Assembly (NCBI GenBank): GCA_024809215.1
Contig: JANUBW010000007.1
Location: 421,289-485,288, forward strand
Length of the DNA stretch: 64,000 nucleotides
Direction of reading: 5' to 3'
Source of the DNA: Niastella sp. OAS944
Lineage (GTDB): Bacteria; Bacteroidota; Bacteroidia; Chitinophagales; Chitinophagaceae
In this document: one piece after another, positions 8,546 through 16,460 of the stretch
Layout of the letters: every line of letters starts with the position of its first letter
How positions within the stretch are numbered: position 1 is the stretch's first letter
The notes under the pieces: model-generated
Told to the model about the DNA's origin: nothing
What the model saw: only the letters and a program-made list of their open reading frames with translations
The model's database searches: none
Program-made: the position numbers and the translations under genes

Positions 8546-9358
8546 ATGGCATATAACCTGCTTAAAGGAAAGAAAGGGATCATATTTGGCGCTCTGGACG
8601 AAAAGTCGATTGCGTGGAGAACAGCTTTACGTTGTCATGAAGAAGGCGCACAGCTGGTATTGACCAATGCTCCTGTAGCTTTACGTATGGGCGAAATAAA
8701 TAAACTGGCCGAAGCAGTGAATGCACCGGTTATTGGCGCCGATGTTACCAATATGGACGATCTGAAGAATTTGTTTGAAGGTGCCATGAAGCATTTTGGC
8801 GGTCAGGTTGATTTCGTTCTGCACTCAATAGGTATGAGCCTTAACGTTCGTAAGAACAAACCTTATACTGAGATCGATTACGGTTTTAACCAAAAGACCC
8901 TCGATATATCGGCTATGTCGCTGCACCGCGTGCTGCGTACTGCCTGGGACCTGGATGCTATCAGCGACTGGGGCAGTGTAGTAGCATTGACCTATATCGC
9001 TGCTCAACGTGTGTTCCCCGATTATAATGAAATGGCCGATGCAAAGGCATTGCTTGAAGGTGTTGCCCGTAACTTCGGTTACCACTATGGTGTTAAAAAG
9101 AAAGTACGTATTAATACCGTTTCGCAATCACCTACCAAAACAACAGCAGGTAGCGGCGTAAAAGGTTTTGATGGCTTTATTTCTTATGCCGAAAAAATGA
9201 GCCCGCTGGGTAATGCGTCTGCTGATCAATGTGCCGATTATGTTGTTTCACTGTTCAGCGATCTTACAAAGATGGTAACTATGCAGAATCTGTTCCATGA
9301 TGGAGGCTTCTCCTTTACCGGTGTAACGCAGGCGGTTATTGAGCAAATGGAAAAATAG
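8546..9358 (+). CDS. fabI: Enoyl-[acyl-carrier-protein] reductase FabI
   Basis: 270 aa. NADH-dependent reduction of enoyl-ACP, the last step of each fatty-acid elongation cycle, cytoplasmic. The short-chain dehydrogenase fold begins directly with NLLKGKKGIIFGALDEKSIAW, the altered dinucleotide motif of FabI. The catalytic pair Tyr-x6-Lys is visible in DYNEMADAK (near residues 155-162). The C-terminus GGFSFTGVT is typical. The start at 8546 is preferred because the upstream ATG precedes a good -7 element and adds 17 residues foreign to the family. Length is normal. The stop codon overlaps the first word of a stuttered array, within which a strong terminator is nested. Confidence 0.96.
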   Translation: MAYNLLKGKKGIIFGALDEKSIAWRTALRCHEEGAQLVLTNAPVALRMGEINKLAEAVNAPVIGADVTNMDDLKNLFEGAMKHFGGQVDFVLHSIGMSLNVRKNKPYTEIDYGFNQKTLDISAMSLHRVLRTAWDLDAISDWGSVVALTYIAAQRVFPDYNEMADAKALLEGVARNFGYHYGVKKKVRINTVSQSPTKTTAGSGVKGFDGFISYAEKMSPLGNASADQCADYVVSLFSDLTKMVTMQNLFHDGGFSFTGVTQAVIEQMEK

Positions 9359-9480
9359 AAGTAAGATATAAGAAGTATGAAATTCGCGCGGGTTGAGCAG
9401 TCGTAAGAGTGCTCAACCCGTTGCTTTTTAGAAGGTCGCACAGAAAGTTCTTCTTACTTCATACTTCGTACCTCTTACGT
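9356..9480. repeat. AAGTAAGA/TCTTACTT stuttered inverted array
   Basis: Left arm 9356-9383 (TAGAAGTAAGATATAAGAAG then TATGAAAT) starts in the fabI stop codon; right arm 9445-9480 (TTCTTCTTACTTCATACTTC, then GTACCTCTTACGTC) carries the same words inverted. The terminator hairpin at 9389-9420 forms the centre. The gap is between convergent genes. A sister array with the same words lies at 21625-21735. Confidence 0.75.
9389..9430 (+). terminator. Intrinsic terminator after fabI
   Basis: CGGGTTGAGCA (9389-9399) pairs perfectly with TGCTCAACCCG (9410-9420) around a 10-nt loop, followed by TTGCTTTTT. Confidence 0.88.
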
Positions 9481-9547
9481 CGGCCGGAAGCCAAAAAAAC
9501 CGCCCGCTTTGCAGCGACCGGTTTGCACTATTTTTTAGCCATGGGCT

Positions 9548-9769
9548 TTAATACTCATCTTCATTAAAGAAGAAGTCATCCTGGCTGGGATAATCTGGCC
9601 AGATGTCTTCTATACCTTCATAAATCTCTCCTTCATCTTCGAGTTCCTGAAGATTTTCTACCACTTCAATGGGTGCACCGCTACGGATTGCGTAGTCAAT
9701 CAGCTCATCTTTAGTGGCAGGCCACGGTGCATCTTCGAGATAGGATGCAAGTTCTAATGTCCAAAACAT
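9548..9769 (-). CDS. DUF2795 domain protein
   Basis: 73 aa. The pattern ASYLEDAPWPATKDELIDYA..SGAP.EVVENLQELEDEGEIYEG matches the small DUF2795 family, which is nearly universal in Bacteroidota. The remainder is a very acidic C-terminus (DYPSQDDFFFNEDEY). The molecular function is unknown. It lies convergent to fabI and divergent from the lolD-like gene. Size and composition are typical for the family, so I take it as a complete gene. Confidence 0.85.
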   Translation of the reverse strand: MFWTLELASYLEDAPWPATKDELIDYAIRSGAPIEVVENLQELEDEGEIYEGIEDIWPDYPSQDDFFFNEDEY

Positions 9770-9818
9770 ACGATTAGCCTGTTTAAAGTTTTAAATCCAC
9801 GTACAGTTACCTAATCAA

Positions 9819-9860
9819 GGGGCGGAGAAAATGCCAGGTTCGATCCCCGGTTTTACCCCT
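9819..9860 (+). other. tRNA-like T-arm fragment
   Basis: CCAGG-TTCGATC-CCCGG (9834-9850) has the form of a tRNA T arm (5-bp stem with one A-C mismatch, 7-nt loop with TTCGA). GGGG at 9819-9822 could pair with CCCC at 9856-9859 (ACCCCT) as a shortened acceptor stem. No D arm or anticodon arm fits between, so this is not a complete tRNA. It may be a tRNA remnant or chance; it lies upstream of the lolD-like gene in the 248-nt gap 9770-10017. Confidence 0.25.
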
Positions 9861-9903
9861 CAATTTTTCGCAAAAGTAACCCTCCTAATGAAAAAACCAA
9901 ATC

Positions 9904-9911
9904 TATCTTTG
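9904..9911 (+). promoter_or_regulatory. -7 element TATCTTTG upstream of the lolD-like gene
   Basis: Exact TAnnTTTG match, but 107 nt from the ATG at 10018; a second, weaker TATCTTG lies near 9986. Either could drive the gene; the first implies a leader of about 100 nt. Confidence 0.4.
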
Positions 9912-10017
9912 AAAGATAATGGAAGGTTTTCATAAAAACATTGTCACATAGGGTTCCTATGAACGGGAAGCCAATGGTTTGTAGTATCTTGACGCCCATA
10001 TTAGTAATTCACAACAC

Positions 10018-10671
10018 ATGTTGACAGCGACGAATATTCAAAAATATTATGGTGATCTGTGGGTATTGAAAGGGGTTGACCTGGAGATAAAGCAAGGCGA
10101 AATAGCCAGTATTGTAGGGCCTTCCGGTTCGGGAAAGAGTACGTTGTTACACATTCTGGGCACCCTCGATAAGCCCGATAAAGGCGAGGTAGTGGTTGGA
10201 AATCAACGTATCAATTTCATGAATGAGAAGCAAATGGCGGCTTTTCGTAATAAACATGTGGGGTTTGTTTTCCAGTTCCACCATTTATTGCCCGAGTTTA
10301 CAGCCCTGGAAAATGTGTGTATACCCGGCTGGATGGCCGGTAGGCGTAAGTCGGATGTAGAGGAGTATGCTTTATCGTTATTAACGATGTTGGGACTGGA
10401 GAAACGCATCGATAATAAACCAAATGCATTATCGGGTGGCGAGCAACAGCGTGTGGCGGTGGCCCGCGCCCTCATAAATAAGCCGGCTATCATTTTTGCC
10501 GATGAGCCTACGGGTAATCTCGATTCGGCCAATGCTGCCGAACTGCACCAGTTGTTCTTCTCCCTAAGGCAACAGTTCAATCAAACATTCCTCATAGTAA
10601 CGCACAACGAAGAGCTGGCGCAAATGAGCGACAGAATATTGCATATGAAAGACGGGAAGATCGTAATGTGA
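10018..10671 (+). CDS. lolD: ABC transporter ATP-binding protein, LolD type
   Basis: 217 aa. Cytoplasmic ATPase subunit of the lipoprotein-releasing LolCDE type. Walker [10 protein letters not shown] (about residues 34-42), Q-loop [18 protein letters not shown] (about 85-102), signature [15 protein letters not shown] (about 140-154), Walker [14 protein letters not shown] (about 160-172), H-switch VTHN. The [11 protein letters not shown] stretch is typical of LolD. No permease gene is adjacent, which is common in this phylum, so assignment to Lol rather than another MacB-like system is probable, not certain. The final codons GTAATGTGA form the first word of the following repeat array. Confidence 0.85.
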   Translation: MLTATNIQKYYGDLWVLKGVDLEIKQGEIASIVGPSGSGKSTLLHILGTLDKPDKGEVVVGNQRINFMNEKQMAAFRNKHVGFVFQFHHLLPEFTALENVCIPGWMAGRRKSDVEEYALSLLTMLGLEKRIDNKPNALSGGEQQRVAVARALINKPAIIFADEPTGNLDSANAAELHQLFFSLRQQFNQTFLIVTHNEELAQMSDRILHMKDGKIVM

Positions 10672-10802
10672 TAATTTGCTAATGAGATAATGTGCTAATG
10701 CACCTGCGCGGGTGCAATTTCGCATAGCAGAGAGCCGGCAATTAATTAGTCTGTTACACAGAAACAATTAGCATATTGGCATATTAGCACATTAGCCTAT
10801 TA
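10666..10802. repeat. GCTAATGTG stuttered inverted array joining two stop codons
   Basis: The left arm (10666-10699) runs TAATGTGATAATTTGCTAAT, GAGATAATG, TGCTAATG, and its first word contains the lolD TGA. The right arm (10769-10802) runs AATTAGCATATTGGCATATT, AGCACATTAGCC, TATTA, and its last word contains the TAA of the adenosyltransferase gene on the opposite strand. A small inner hairpin GCACC...GGTGC sits at 10700-10714. The array therefore spans the convergent gap exactly from stop to stop. Confidence 0.85.
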
Positions 10803-11360
10803 GACTCTCGCTTTCCAGGGTATTTCTTCAATATTCATTTGATGGCCGGTATAACGGGCCAGCACAAATAAATAATCGCTCAGGCGGTTGAGGTATTTCA
10901 AAATAATGCCATTTACTTCCAGGCTTTCCTGGTCGAGGCGAACACAACACCGTTCGGCACGGCGGCAAACGCAGCGGGCTATGTGCAGTTGAGAAAGCGT
11001 AGGGTGACCGCCAGGCAATATAAAGCTCTTCATGGGTGGTATAACCTCATTCATGCGGTCCATTTCATTTTCGAGCAGTACAGCGTCTTCTTCTTTTAGG
11101 TCGGGTATAAGTAGTTTGGGCTCTTTTACGGGGTCGCAGGCCAGGGCGGCATTCATGGTGAACAGGCGGTCCTGCACTTCCTGCAGTATCGTTCTGGCGG
11201 CATCGTCGGTAAGCAGGTCGCGGCACAGGCCTATCCATGAACTAAGCTCATCAACGGTTCCATAGGCTTCAATTCGCAGATGCGATTTAGGCACCTTGGT
11301 TCCGCCAATTAATGAGGTAGAACCTTTATCTCCTGTTTTGGTATATATTTTCTGTGCCAT
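10800..11360 (-). CDS. Cob(I)alamin adenosyltransferase, PduO type
   Basis: 186 aa. Transfers adenosyl from ATP to cob(I)alamin to make adenosylcobalamin. The N-terminus IYTKTGDKGSTSLIGG is the ATP-binding motif of the PduO/MMAB family; YGTVDELSSWIG and the Arg-rich ARCVCRRAERCC helix (about residues 125-137) are also diagnostic. Length is normal. It is the last gene of a leftward group gatC - ABC ATPase - this gene, with gaps of about 40 nt. Its stop codon lies in the repeat array shared with lolD. No other cobalamin gene is in the window, so the organism probably salvages corrinoids (inference). Confidence 0.94.
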   Translation of the reverse strand: MAQKIYTKTGDKGSTSLIGGTKVPKSHLRIEAYGTVDELSSWIGLCRDLLTDDAARTILQEVQDRLFTMNAALACDPVKEPKLLIPDLKEEDAVLLENEMDRMNEVIPPMKSFILPGGHPTLSQLHIARCVCRRAERCCVRLDQESLEVNGIILKYLNRLSDYLFVLARYTGHQMNIEEIPWKARV

Positions 11361-11401
11361 ATTCGTCTATGTGATATTGCTGCTAAAGTAGGATGAAACT
11401 T

Positions 11402-12103
11402 TTACACGCCAACAAGTTCTGGTTTTCTTGTATCGCTTTCAATTAAACCATCGCGCAGGCGAACCACGCGTTTGGCATAGTTGGCAATATCTTCTTCATG
11501 GGTTACCAGTACTACTGTATTACCGGCCTCCTGTATTTGGGTAAAGATATCCATGATCTCTTTGGAGGTTTTGGTATCGAGGTTACCGGTAGGCTCATCG
11601 GCCAAAATAAGTGAAGGATTATTTACAAGCGCCCGGGCAATGGCCACACGCTGGCACTGACCACCCGAAAGCTCATTGGGTTTGTGATGGCTTCTTTCTT
11701 CCAGGCCCACCTTTTGAATAACCTCCATAGCCATTTCGGTACGTTGTTTACGGCCAACGCCTGCATAAACCAGGGGCAGGGCCACGTTTTCCAAAGCGGT
11801 TAGGCGGGGCAGCAGGTTAAACTGTTGAAATACGAACCCTATTTCTTTATTACGAACATCGGCCAGGTTATCGTCGGCCATTTTGCTTACATCCTGTCCG
11901 TTCAACACATAGCGGCCGGCAGATGGGGAGTCGAGGCAACCGAGGATATTCATTAGGGTACTTTTGCCCGAACCGGATGGGCCCATAAGGGCAACATACT
12001 CGTTGGTGTGAATATCGAGGTTAATACCTTTTAGCACCTGCAGTTCCTGCTTACCCATAAAATAGCTCTTGCGTATGTCCTCGAGGTGGATGATAGCATT
12101 CAT
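11402..12103 (-). CDS. ABC transporter ATP-binding protein, MacB/LolD family
   Basis: 233 aa. Walker [10 protein letters not shown] (about residues 40-48), Q-loop [17 protein letters not shown] (about 90-106), signature [15 protein letters not shown], Walker [14 protein letters not shown]-switch VTHEEDIA. It belongs to the MacB/LolD/FtsE-like family that pairs with an FtsX/MacB permease, here not adjacent. An oddity is a Cys in the signature, LSGGQCQR where QQ is usual. It lies between gatC and the adenosyltransferase in one apparent leftward operon. Substrate unknown. Confidence 0.85.
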   Translation of the reverse strand: MNAIIHLEDIRKSYFMGKQELQVLKGINLDIHTNEYVALMGPSGSGKSTLMNILGCLDSPSAGRYVLNGQDVSKMADDNLADVRNKEIGFVFQQFNLLPRLTALENVALPLVYAGVGRKQRTEMAMEVIQKVGLEERSHHKPNELSGGQCQRVAIARALVNNPSLILADEPTGNLDTKTSKEIMDIFTQIQEAGNTVVLVTHEEDIANYAKRVVRLRDGLIESDTRKPELVGV

Positions 12104-12141
12104 AGAAATAGTTTAAAGCCGGGTGAATTATGAGGCCAGGG

Positions 12142-12435
12142 TTAATCTTTCTTGATCACCTTTGGCACTTTAAAGAACGTACCGTCTGAATCGGGGGCGT
12201 TTTTCAACGCTTCTTCCCGTGAAATGGACCCTTTTACCTCATCTTCACGTAACACATTGATAGCGTCTGTCATATGTAAAAGCGGTTCAACCCCAGTGGT
12301 ATCCAGTTCATTGAGTTTGTCGACGAAATGGATCATTCGTTGCAGGTCGCCCTTAATTATTTCTTTTTCCTGCTCATTGAACTGCAGGCGTGCCAGGTTG
12401 GCCAGGTTTTGTACCAATGCATCATTTACTTCCAT
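12142..12435 (-). CDS. gatC: Aspartyl/glutamyl-tRNA amidotransferase subunit C
   Basis: 97 aa from the ATG at 12435. GatC stabilises GatA in the GatCAB complex that converts Glu-tRNA(Gln) and Asp-tRNA(Asn) by amidation. Diagnostic features are LANLARLQFNEQEKE at the N-terminus, VDKLNELDTTGVEPLLHM in the middle and the C-terminal GTFFKVPKVI. A reading frame extending six codons upstream crosses the -7 element TATTTTTG, so the inner ATG is chosen. With this start the mRNA would have a leader of only a few nucleotides. First gene of the leftward group with the ABC ATPase and adenosyltransferase. Confidence 0.93.
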   Translation of the reverse strand: MEVNDALVQNLANLARLQFNEQEKEIIKGDLQRMIHFVDKLNELDTTGVEPLLHMTDAINVLREDEVKGSISREEALKNAPDSDGTFFKVPKVIKKD

Positions 12436-12440
12436 AGTCG

Positions 12441-12448
12441 CAAAAATA
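12441..12448 (-). promoter_or_regulatory. -7 element TATTTTTG for gatC, near leaderless
   Basis: Exact TAnnTTTG on the minus strand, with only five nucleotides between its last G and the gatC ATG. The start of transcription would fall within a few bases of the start codon. Confidence 0.65.
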
Positions 12449-12586
12449 GCCAATATGCTAATATGCTAATGTGCAAATGTGCTAATTGATACCAATGGGC
12501 AGGAGGTGTGGGTGAATGGTAAAATTCAAGGTTTCAGTGTGTTGACGCCATTAGCAAATCAGCACATTAGCACATTAGCTCATTGC
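12449..12586. repeat. GCTAATGTG stuttered inverted array between gatC and trpS
   Basis: Left arm 12449-12486: GCCAATATGCTAATATGCTA, ATGTGCAAATGTGCTAATTG. Right arm 12549-12586: CCATTAGCAAATCAGCACAT, TAGCACATTAGCTCATTG. The arms are inverted versions of the same 9-10-nt word. About 62 nt of ordinary sequence separates them. Unlike most arrays it lies between divergent genes, with a -7 element immediately outside each arm. Confidence 0.8.
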
Positions 12587-12593
12587 GATTTCT

Positions 12594-12601
12594 TATCTTC
12601 G
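12594..12601 (+). promoter_or_regulatory. -7-like element TATCTTCG for trpS
   Basis: One mismatch (C for T) to TAnnTTTG, with only eight nucleotides between it and the ATG at 12610. It mirrors the geometry of the gatC promoter on the other side of the array. Confidence 0.45.
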
Positions 12602-12609
12602 CGCTCCTT

Positions 12610-13617
12610 ATGCAAAGTGTTAAGAAAGAGATCGTCATGGGCGGCATTCGCCCCACCGGGTTTTTACACCTTGGCAACTATTTTGGCGCCCTGCGCAATT
12701 TTGTGCGTATGCAGGATGAATATCCCTGCTTTTTTATGCTGGCCGACCTGCATTCGTTGACCACCCACCCCGATACAAAAGAGTTAAAAACTAATATACA
12801 CCGCGTTCTGGCCGAGCACCTTGCCAGTGGCCTCGACCCCGAAAAATGCGCCCTGTATTGCCAGAGCCATGTTTTTGAAACCTCTGAGCTATATCTGTAC
12901 CTGAACATGGTTTCCATGGTAGGTGAACTGGAAAAAACCCCCACCTTTAAAGATAAAGTGCGGCAGCATCCACAAAACGTAAATTCAGGCCTGTTGACCT
13001 ACCCGGTATTACAGGCAGCCGATATTCTTTTACACCGCGCCCATTTGGTACCGGTAGGTAAAGATCAGGAACAACACCTGGAAATGGCCCGCAATATTGC
13101 CGGTCGCTTCAATCATCGTTATAGTGAAGTGTTCCCCGAACCTGTTGCTTTTAATTTTGGCAGCGAACTGGTAAAGGTGCCCAGCCTCGATGGCGCCGGT
13201 AAAATGAGTAAGAGCGAGAACCAGATGGCAACCCTCTACCTCAGCGATCCCGATGACCTCATACGCAAAAAAGTAATGAAGGCCACAACCGATAGTGGTC
13301 CTAAAGAACCAAACACGCCTAAGCCCGATTATATTGAGAACCTGTTCTTACTAATGAAACTGGTAAGCGCGCCGGATGTTATGCAAAAATTTGAAGAGGA
13401 CTATAACGCATGTACCATCAGGTATGGTGATATGAAAAAACAGCTGGCCGAAGATATGGTGAACTTTATAGCTCCCATACGCGAAAAGGCTGCGGCTATT
13501 CAACAAAATACCGATTACCTGCAAAAGGTAATGGAACAGGGCGCCGAAAAAGCCCGGCTAAGCGCTCAGGCTACCATGAAAGTGGTGCGTGAGGCAATGG
13601 GTTTGAATTATTATTAA
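12610..13617 (+). CDS. trpS: Tryptophanyl-tRNA synthetase
   Basis: 335 aa. Class I aminoacyl-tRNA synthetase that charges tRNA(Trp). The HIGH-type motif appears as PTGFLHLGNYFGAL near residues 18-31 and the KMSKS loop as GKMSKSENQ near 197-205. VGKDQEQHLEMARNIA is the usual middle motif. The ATG at 12610 is preferred to the one at 12583 because the latter lies before the -7-like element and encodes a stretch foreign to the family. Length is normal. A G/C hairpin lies downstream. Confidence 0.96.
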   Translation: MQSVKKEIVMGGIRPTGFLHLGNYFGALRNFVRMQDEYPCFFMLADLHSLTTHPDTKELKTNIHRVLAEHLASGLDPEKCALYCQSHVFETSELYLYLNMVSMVGELEKTPTFKDKVRQHPQNVNSGLLTYPVLQAADILLHRAHLVPVGKDQEQHLEMARNIAGRFNHRYSEVFPEPVAFNFGSELVKVPSLDGAGKMSKSENQMATLYLSDPDDLIRKKVMKATTDSGPKEPNTPKPDYIENLFLLMKLVSAPDVMQKFEEDYNACTIRYGDMKKQLAEDMVNFIAPIREKAAAIQQNTDYLQKVMEQGAEKARLSAQATMKVVREAMGLNYY

Positions 13618-13663
13618 AAAACACCGGCGATACCAGAAAGAATTGATATCTTAATTTTTTATT

Positions 13664-13684
13664 AGCCCCGCAAGGATCGGGGCT
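13664..13684 (+). other. Hairpin AGCCCCG/CGGGGCT between trpS and dNK gene
   Basis: A 7-bp perfect stem (13664-13670 with 13678-13684) around a 7-nt loop. It is preceded, not followed, by a T run, so it is not a classical terminator for trpS; on the minus strand it would be one, but no minus-strand gene ends here. It ends 24 nt before the dNK ATG and could influence translation. Confidence 0.4.
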
Positions 13685-13708
13685 ATAACGGGATAGAACT
13701 CAACAATA

Positions 13709-14344
13709 ATGGCAAAAACTAAGAAACCGAAGCATATCGCTGTAGCGGGCAATATCGGTGCGGGCAAAACTACGCTCACTGAGCTCCTCAGTAAACACTA
13801 CCGCTGGATACCCCAGTTTGAAGATGTAGACCATAACCCCTATCTGTTCGATTTTTATGACGATATGCCCAGGTGGAGTTTTAACCTGCAGATCTACTTC
13901 CTTAACAGCCGTCTTAAACAACTCAACGATATACATCGCGGTACCGAAACCGTGGTGCAGGACAGGACCATATACGAAGATGCCTACATCTTTGCACCCA
14001 ACCTGCACGAAATGGGTCTTATGAGCAAACGCGATTTCGATAACTATTTCATGTTCTTCGAAACCTTAAAAACAATGGTGCAGCCGCCCGATCTGCTTAT
14101 CTATCTGAAAGCATCGGTGCCAACGCTGGTTGCACAAATTCAAAAGCGTGGCCGCGAATACGAAGAGAATATCAGGCTCGATTACCTCAAACGCCTAAAC
14201 GATTTCTACAATAAATGGATCGATGGCTACAAAGAAGGTCCCCTGCTGGTAATAGACATCGATAAGAACAAGTTCCCCGAAAACGACGAACACCTGGGTG
14301 ACATCATTCGGAAGATTGATTCCCAGTTATACGGTTTGTTCTAA
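13709..14344 (+). CDS. Deoxynucleoside kinase
   Basis: 211 aa. Phosphorylates deoxynucleosides in the salvage pathway. P-loop GNIGAGKTT at residues about 15-23, the Glu-Asp-Val pair after the first helix (FEDVDHNPYL), the DRTIYEDAYIFA motif (ERS/DRS type, about 84-95), and the LID-like KRGREYEENI. This places it in the dNK/dGK-dCK family. The exact nucleoside specificity cannot be read by eye. It lies 7 nt upstream of the membrane sulfatase-like gene, suggesting cotranscription. Confidence 0.9.
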   Translation: MAKTKKPKHIAVAGNIGAGKTTLTELLSKHYRWIPQFEDVDHNPYLFDFYDDMPRWSFNLQIYFLNSRLKQLNDIHRGTETVVQDRTIYEDAYIFAPNLHEMGLMSKRDFDNYFMFFETLKTMVQPPDLLIYLKASVPTLVAQIQKRGREYEENIRLDYLKRLNDFYNKWIDGYKEGPLLVIDIDKNKFPENDEHLGDIIRKIDSQLYGLF

Positions 14345-14351
14345 ATGCTGT

Positions 14352-15833
14352 ATGCAAAAGCTCCAAAATTTACTTAAAGCACCGCTACACTTTCAGTGGC
14401 TGATACTTTTCTTTGTATTACATGGATACAATGAATTTTTTGGACTAATAAAAGTATCGTCCCTGGTATTGTTAATACTACAGTATAGCGCTGTGGCCTG
14501 GGTGTTGTATTACGCTAGCCGTAAAATGTACAAAGATGGCTGCAAAGGCGCGCTGCTGGCGACCGTATTGTGTTTTTGCTTTTTATTCTTTGGCGCCATA
14601 CAGGATGAACTGGCAAGCCATAGTGCACTTTATTCCTGGTCGTTGTTCACAAGGCTCATACCTGCTATCGGCCTGTTATCGTTATTGGTGTTTGCAGGGC
14701 TGTTTTTTTATAAAAAACCGTTGTTTAGGTTTACCCGTTTTTTAAACGCGTTGTTGTTACTGCTTATAATGTTTGAAATGGTTTTGCTGGCATGGCAGGC
14801 TGCTACTGCTAAACCTGGTAATTCATCTGTGCCGGTCCCTGTTGTACAACCACTGGCCGATACTGCAGCAAAGCCGGATGTTTATTTGGTGTTACTGGAT
14901 GAATACCTGGGAACTGCGGGGCTGAAAGAATACTATCATTACAATAATGAAACTTTTGAATCGTATTTAAAACAGAAAGGTTTTTATGTTTGCACGAAGC
15001 CGTCGAGCAATTACTCTTATACCATTTACTCAATGGCTTCGCTGTTGAATATGACCTATCTCGACTCTACGGTGGTTAACTTCAAACGGCAGCGCGATAC
15101 ATATAAGAACCTGGCTAACATGATTGACCATAATGCTGCCAGTTTTTATTTCAAACGGTTCAATTACAGCATTCAAAATTTATCGCCATTTGTAGTGGAT
15201 GGCATTGATACCAGTACTTCGGTGCCCATAGTGCCACGGGGCATAGAACTTATCACTTCACGGGCATTGTACATACGGGTTTTAAGAAGAATAATTTTTG
15301 GTGAACCACAGGATAAACTGAATATAGGTGGGGTTTCGGCCTGGCTAAATAAAGGGCTGGCCAATACCCATGAGCGCCAAATGCAAAATGTGTTGTCATC
15401 TGCCGGCAGGCATTCGCCTTCTTTTACCTATTTACACCTGGTAATGCCGCATAAACCTTATATATACGACAGCACCGGCAAGGTGCCCGATGTTTATAAA
15501 ACTGTAAGTGATCATAGATTGGCGGGCAACGATAAATTATACCTGCAATACCTGGTATATGCTAACAAACGCATCACCCGTTTTCTTGAGGAGTTGTTTG
15601 CCGCTACACAAGGCAAGGCCGTAATTATGGTCATGAGTGATCATGGTAACCGCGATGCACATAATATGCCTGGCAGGGATTTTTCATTTCAGAACTTTAA
15701 CGCAGTTTACCTGCCCAACCGCGATTATCATTTGTGGTACGATAGTGTAAGTAATGTAAACCAGTTCCCGCTGTTGTTCAATACACTTTTCGGTCAGCAA
15801 ATTCAGTTAAAGGCCGACAGTACTCATTTTTAA
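14352..15833 (+). CDS. Membrane sulfatase-family enzyme
   Basis: 493 aa from the ATG at 14352, chosen because the longer frame (from 14298) begins inside the upstream gene. The first 170 residues hold about five hydrophobic helices. The exported domain begins near residue 182 with KPDVYLVLLDEYLG, a metal-binding start of the alkaline phosphatase/sulfatase superfamily, and contains SNYSYTIYSMASLL (candidate nucleophile Thr/Ser region), HLVMPHKPYIYD and MVMSDHGNRDAH, all metal-ligand motifs. The layout resembles lipoteichoic-acid synthase or phosphoethanolamine transferases, so transfer of a head group onto an envelope lipid or glycan is plausible. It converges with the next gene with a 3-nt gap. 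Confidence 0.75.
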   Translation: MQKLQNLLKAPLHFQWLILFFVLHGYNEFFGLIKVSSLVLLILQYSAVAWVLYYASRKMYKDGCKGALLATVLCFCFLFFGAIQDELASHSALYSWSLFTRLIPAIGLLSLLVFAGLFFYKKPLFRFTRFLNALLLLLIMFEMVLLAWQAATAKPGNSSVPVPVVQPLADTAAKPDVYLVLLDEYLGTAGLKEYYHYNNETFESYLKQKGFYVCTKPSSNYSYTIYSMASLLNMTYLDSTVVNFKRQRDTYKNLANMIDHNAASFYFKRFNYSIQNLSPFVVDGIDTSTSVPIVPRGIELITSRALYIRVLRRIIFGEPQDKLNIGGVSAWLNKGLANTHERQMQNVLSSAGRHSPSFTYLHLVMPHKPYIYDSTGKVPDVYKTVSDHRLAGNDKLYLQYLVYANKRITRFLEELFAATQGKAVIMVMSDHGNRDAHNMPGRDFSFQNFNAVYLPNRDYHLWYDSVSNVNQFPLLFNTLFGQQIQLKADSTHF

Positions 15834-15836
15834 CTA

Positions 15837-16370
15837 TTATTTCAACTGCTGGTAATTGGCGAAGGCTTCCAGGCCTTTGAGGTCGCTGGCTATCTTTTTC
15901 AGCCATTCTTCCTGGTTGGGCCTGTTGCGTGAGTAATCGGTTTCCTGATCGTACTGGATTTGCGTTTGCCGGTGTTGCTTCATGGCATTTTCGTACAGCT
16001 GATTTATATCATTGCTGGCCGTTTTGGCATTAAAGCGGTAAGCTTTCATTTGTTTGTTAAGCTTGCGGGCGTATATTTCTGCAATATCAAAATGGCCTTG
16101 TTCATGCGCCAGCACGTCGTTGGTCTTTACTCGTACCCACGAGCGGTTTTGGTCGAAACTGCATTTTATTGAATACTGAAATCCATCGTCATTGTAACCA
16201 AACTCAATATTGATATTACTGCTGGTAAGTGCTGCGTTGGTAGAATGCGGATCGGGATCACCCTTAAAATCGCTCCAGCTAAGCCGTCGTGAAGCGTTCC
16301 AGGGGATCAGGTTGTTCGTTTGTATAACGGACATACATACGAGAAGTAATGAAAAAAATACCTTGCTCAT
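15837..16370 (-). CDS. DUF922-type secreted HExxH protein
   Basis: 177 aa. A short signal peptide (SLLLVCMSVIQ) precedes WNASRRLSWSDFKGDPD, the start of the DUF922 domain. The domain contains HEQGHFDIAE near residues 88-97, an HExxH motif with a downstream acidic residue, so a zinc peptidase-like fold is likely although activity has not been shown in the family as far as I know. The rest is helical and polar. It is convergent with the sulfatase-like gene, three nucleotides apart, and the two mRNAs must overlap at their 3' ends. Confidence 0.78.
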   Translation of the reverse strand: MSKVFFSLLLVCMSVIQTNNLIPWNASRRLSWSDFKGDPDPHSTNAALTSSNINIEFGYNDDGFQYSIKCSFDQNRSWVRVKTNDVLAHEQGHFDIAEIYARKLNKQMKAYRFNAKTASNDINQLYENAMKQHRQTQIQYDQETDYSRNRPNQEEWLKKIASDLKGLEAFANYQQLK

Positions 16371-16460
16371 AATTGGAGGTCCTTAAACACAACAGCAACT
16401 TAAATTAAATCGTTGGAAACATTTCCCTAAATTTTTCGGAAATCAACAGAACCATGTACA

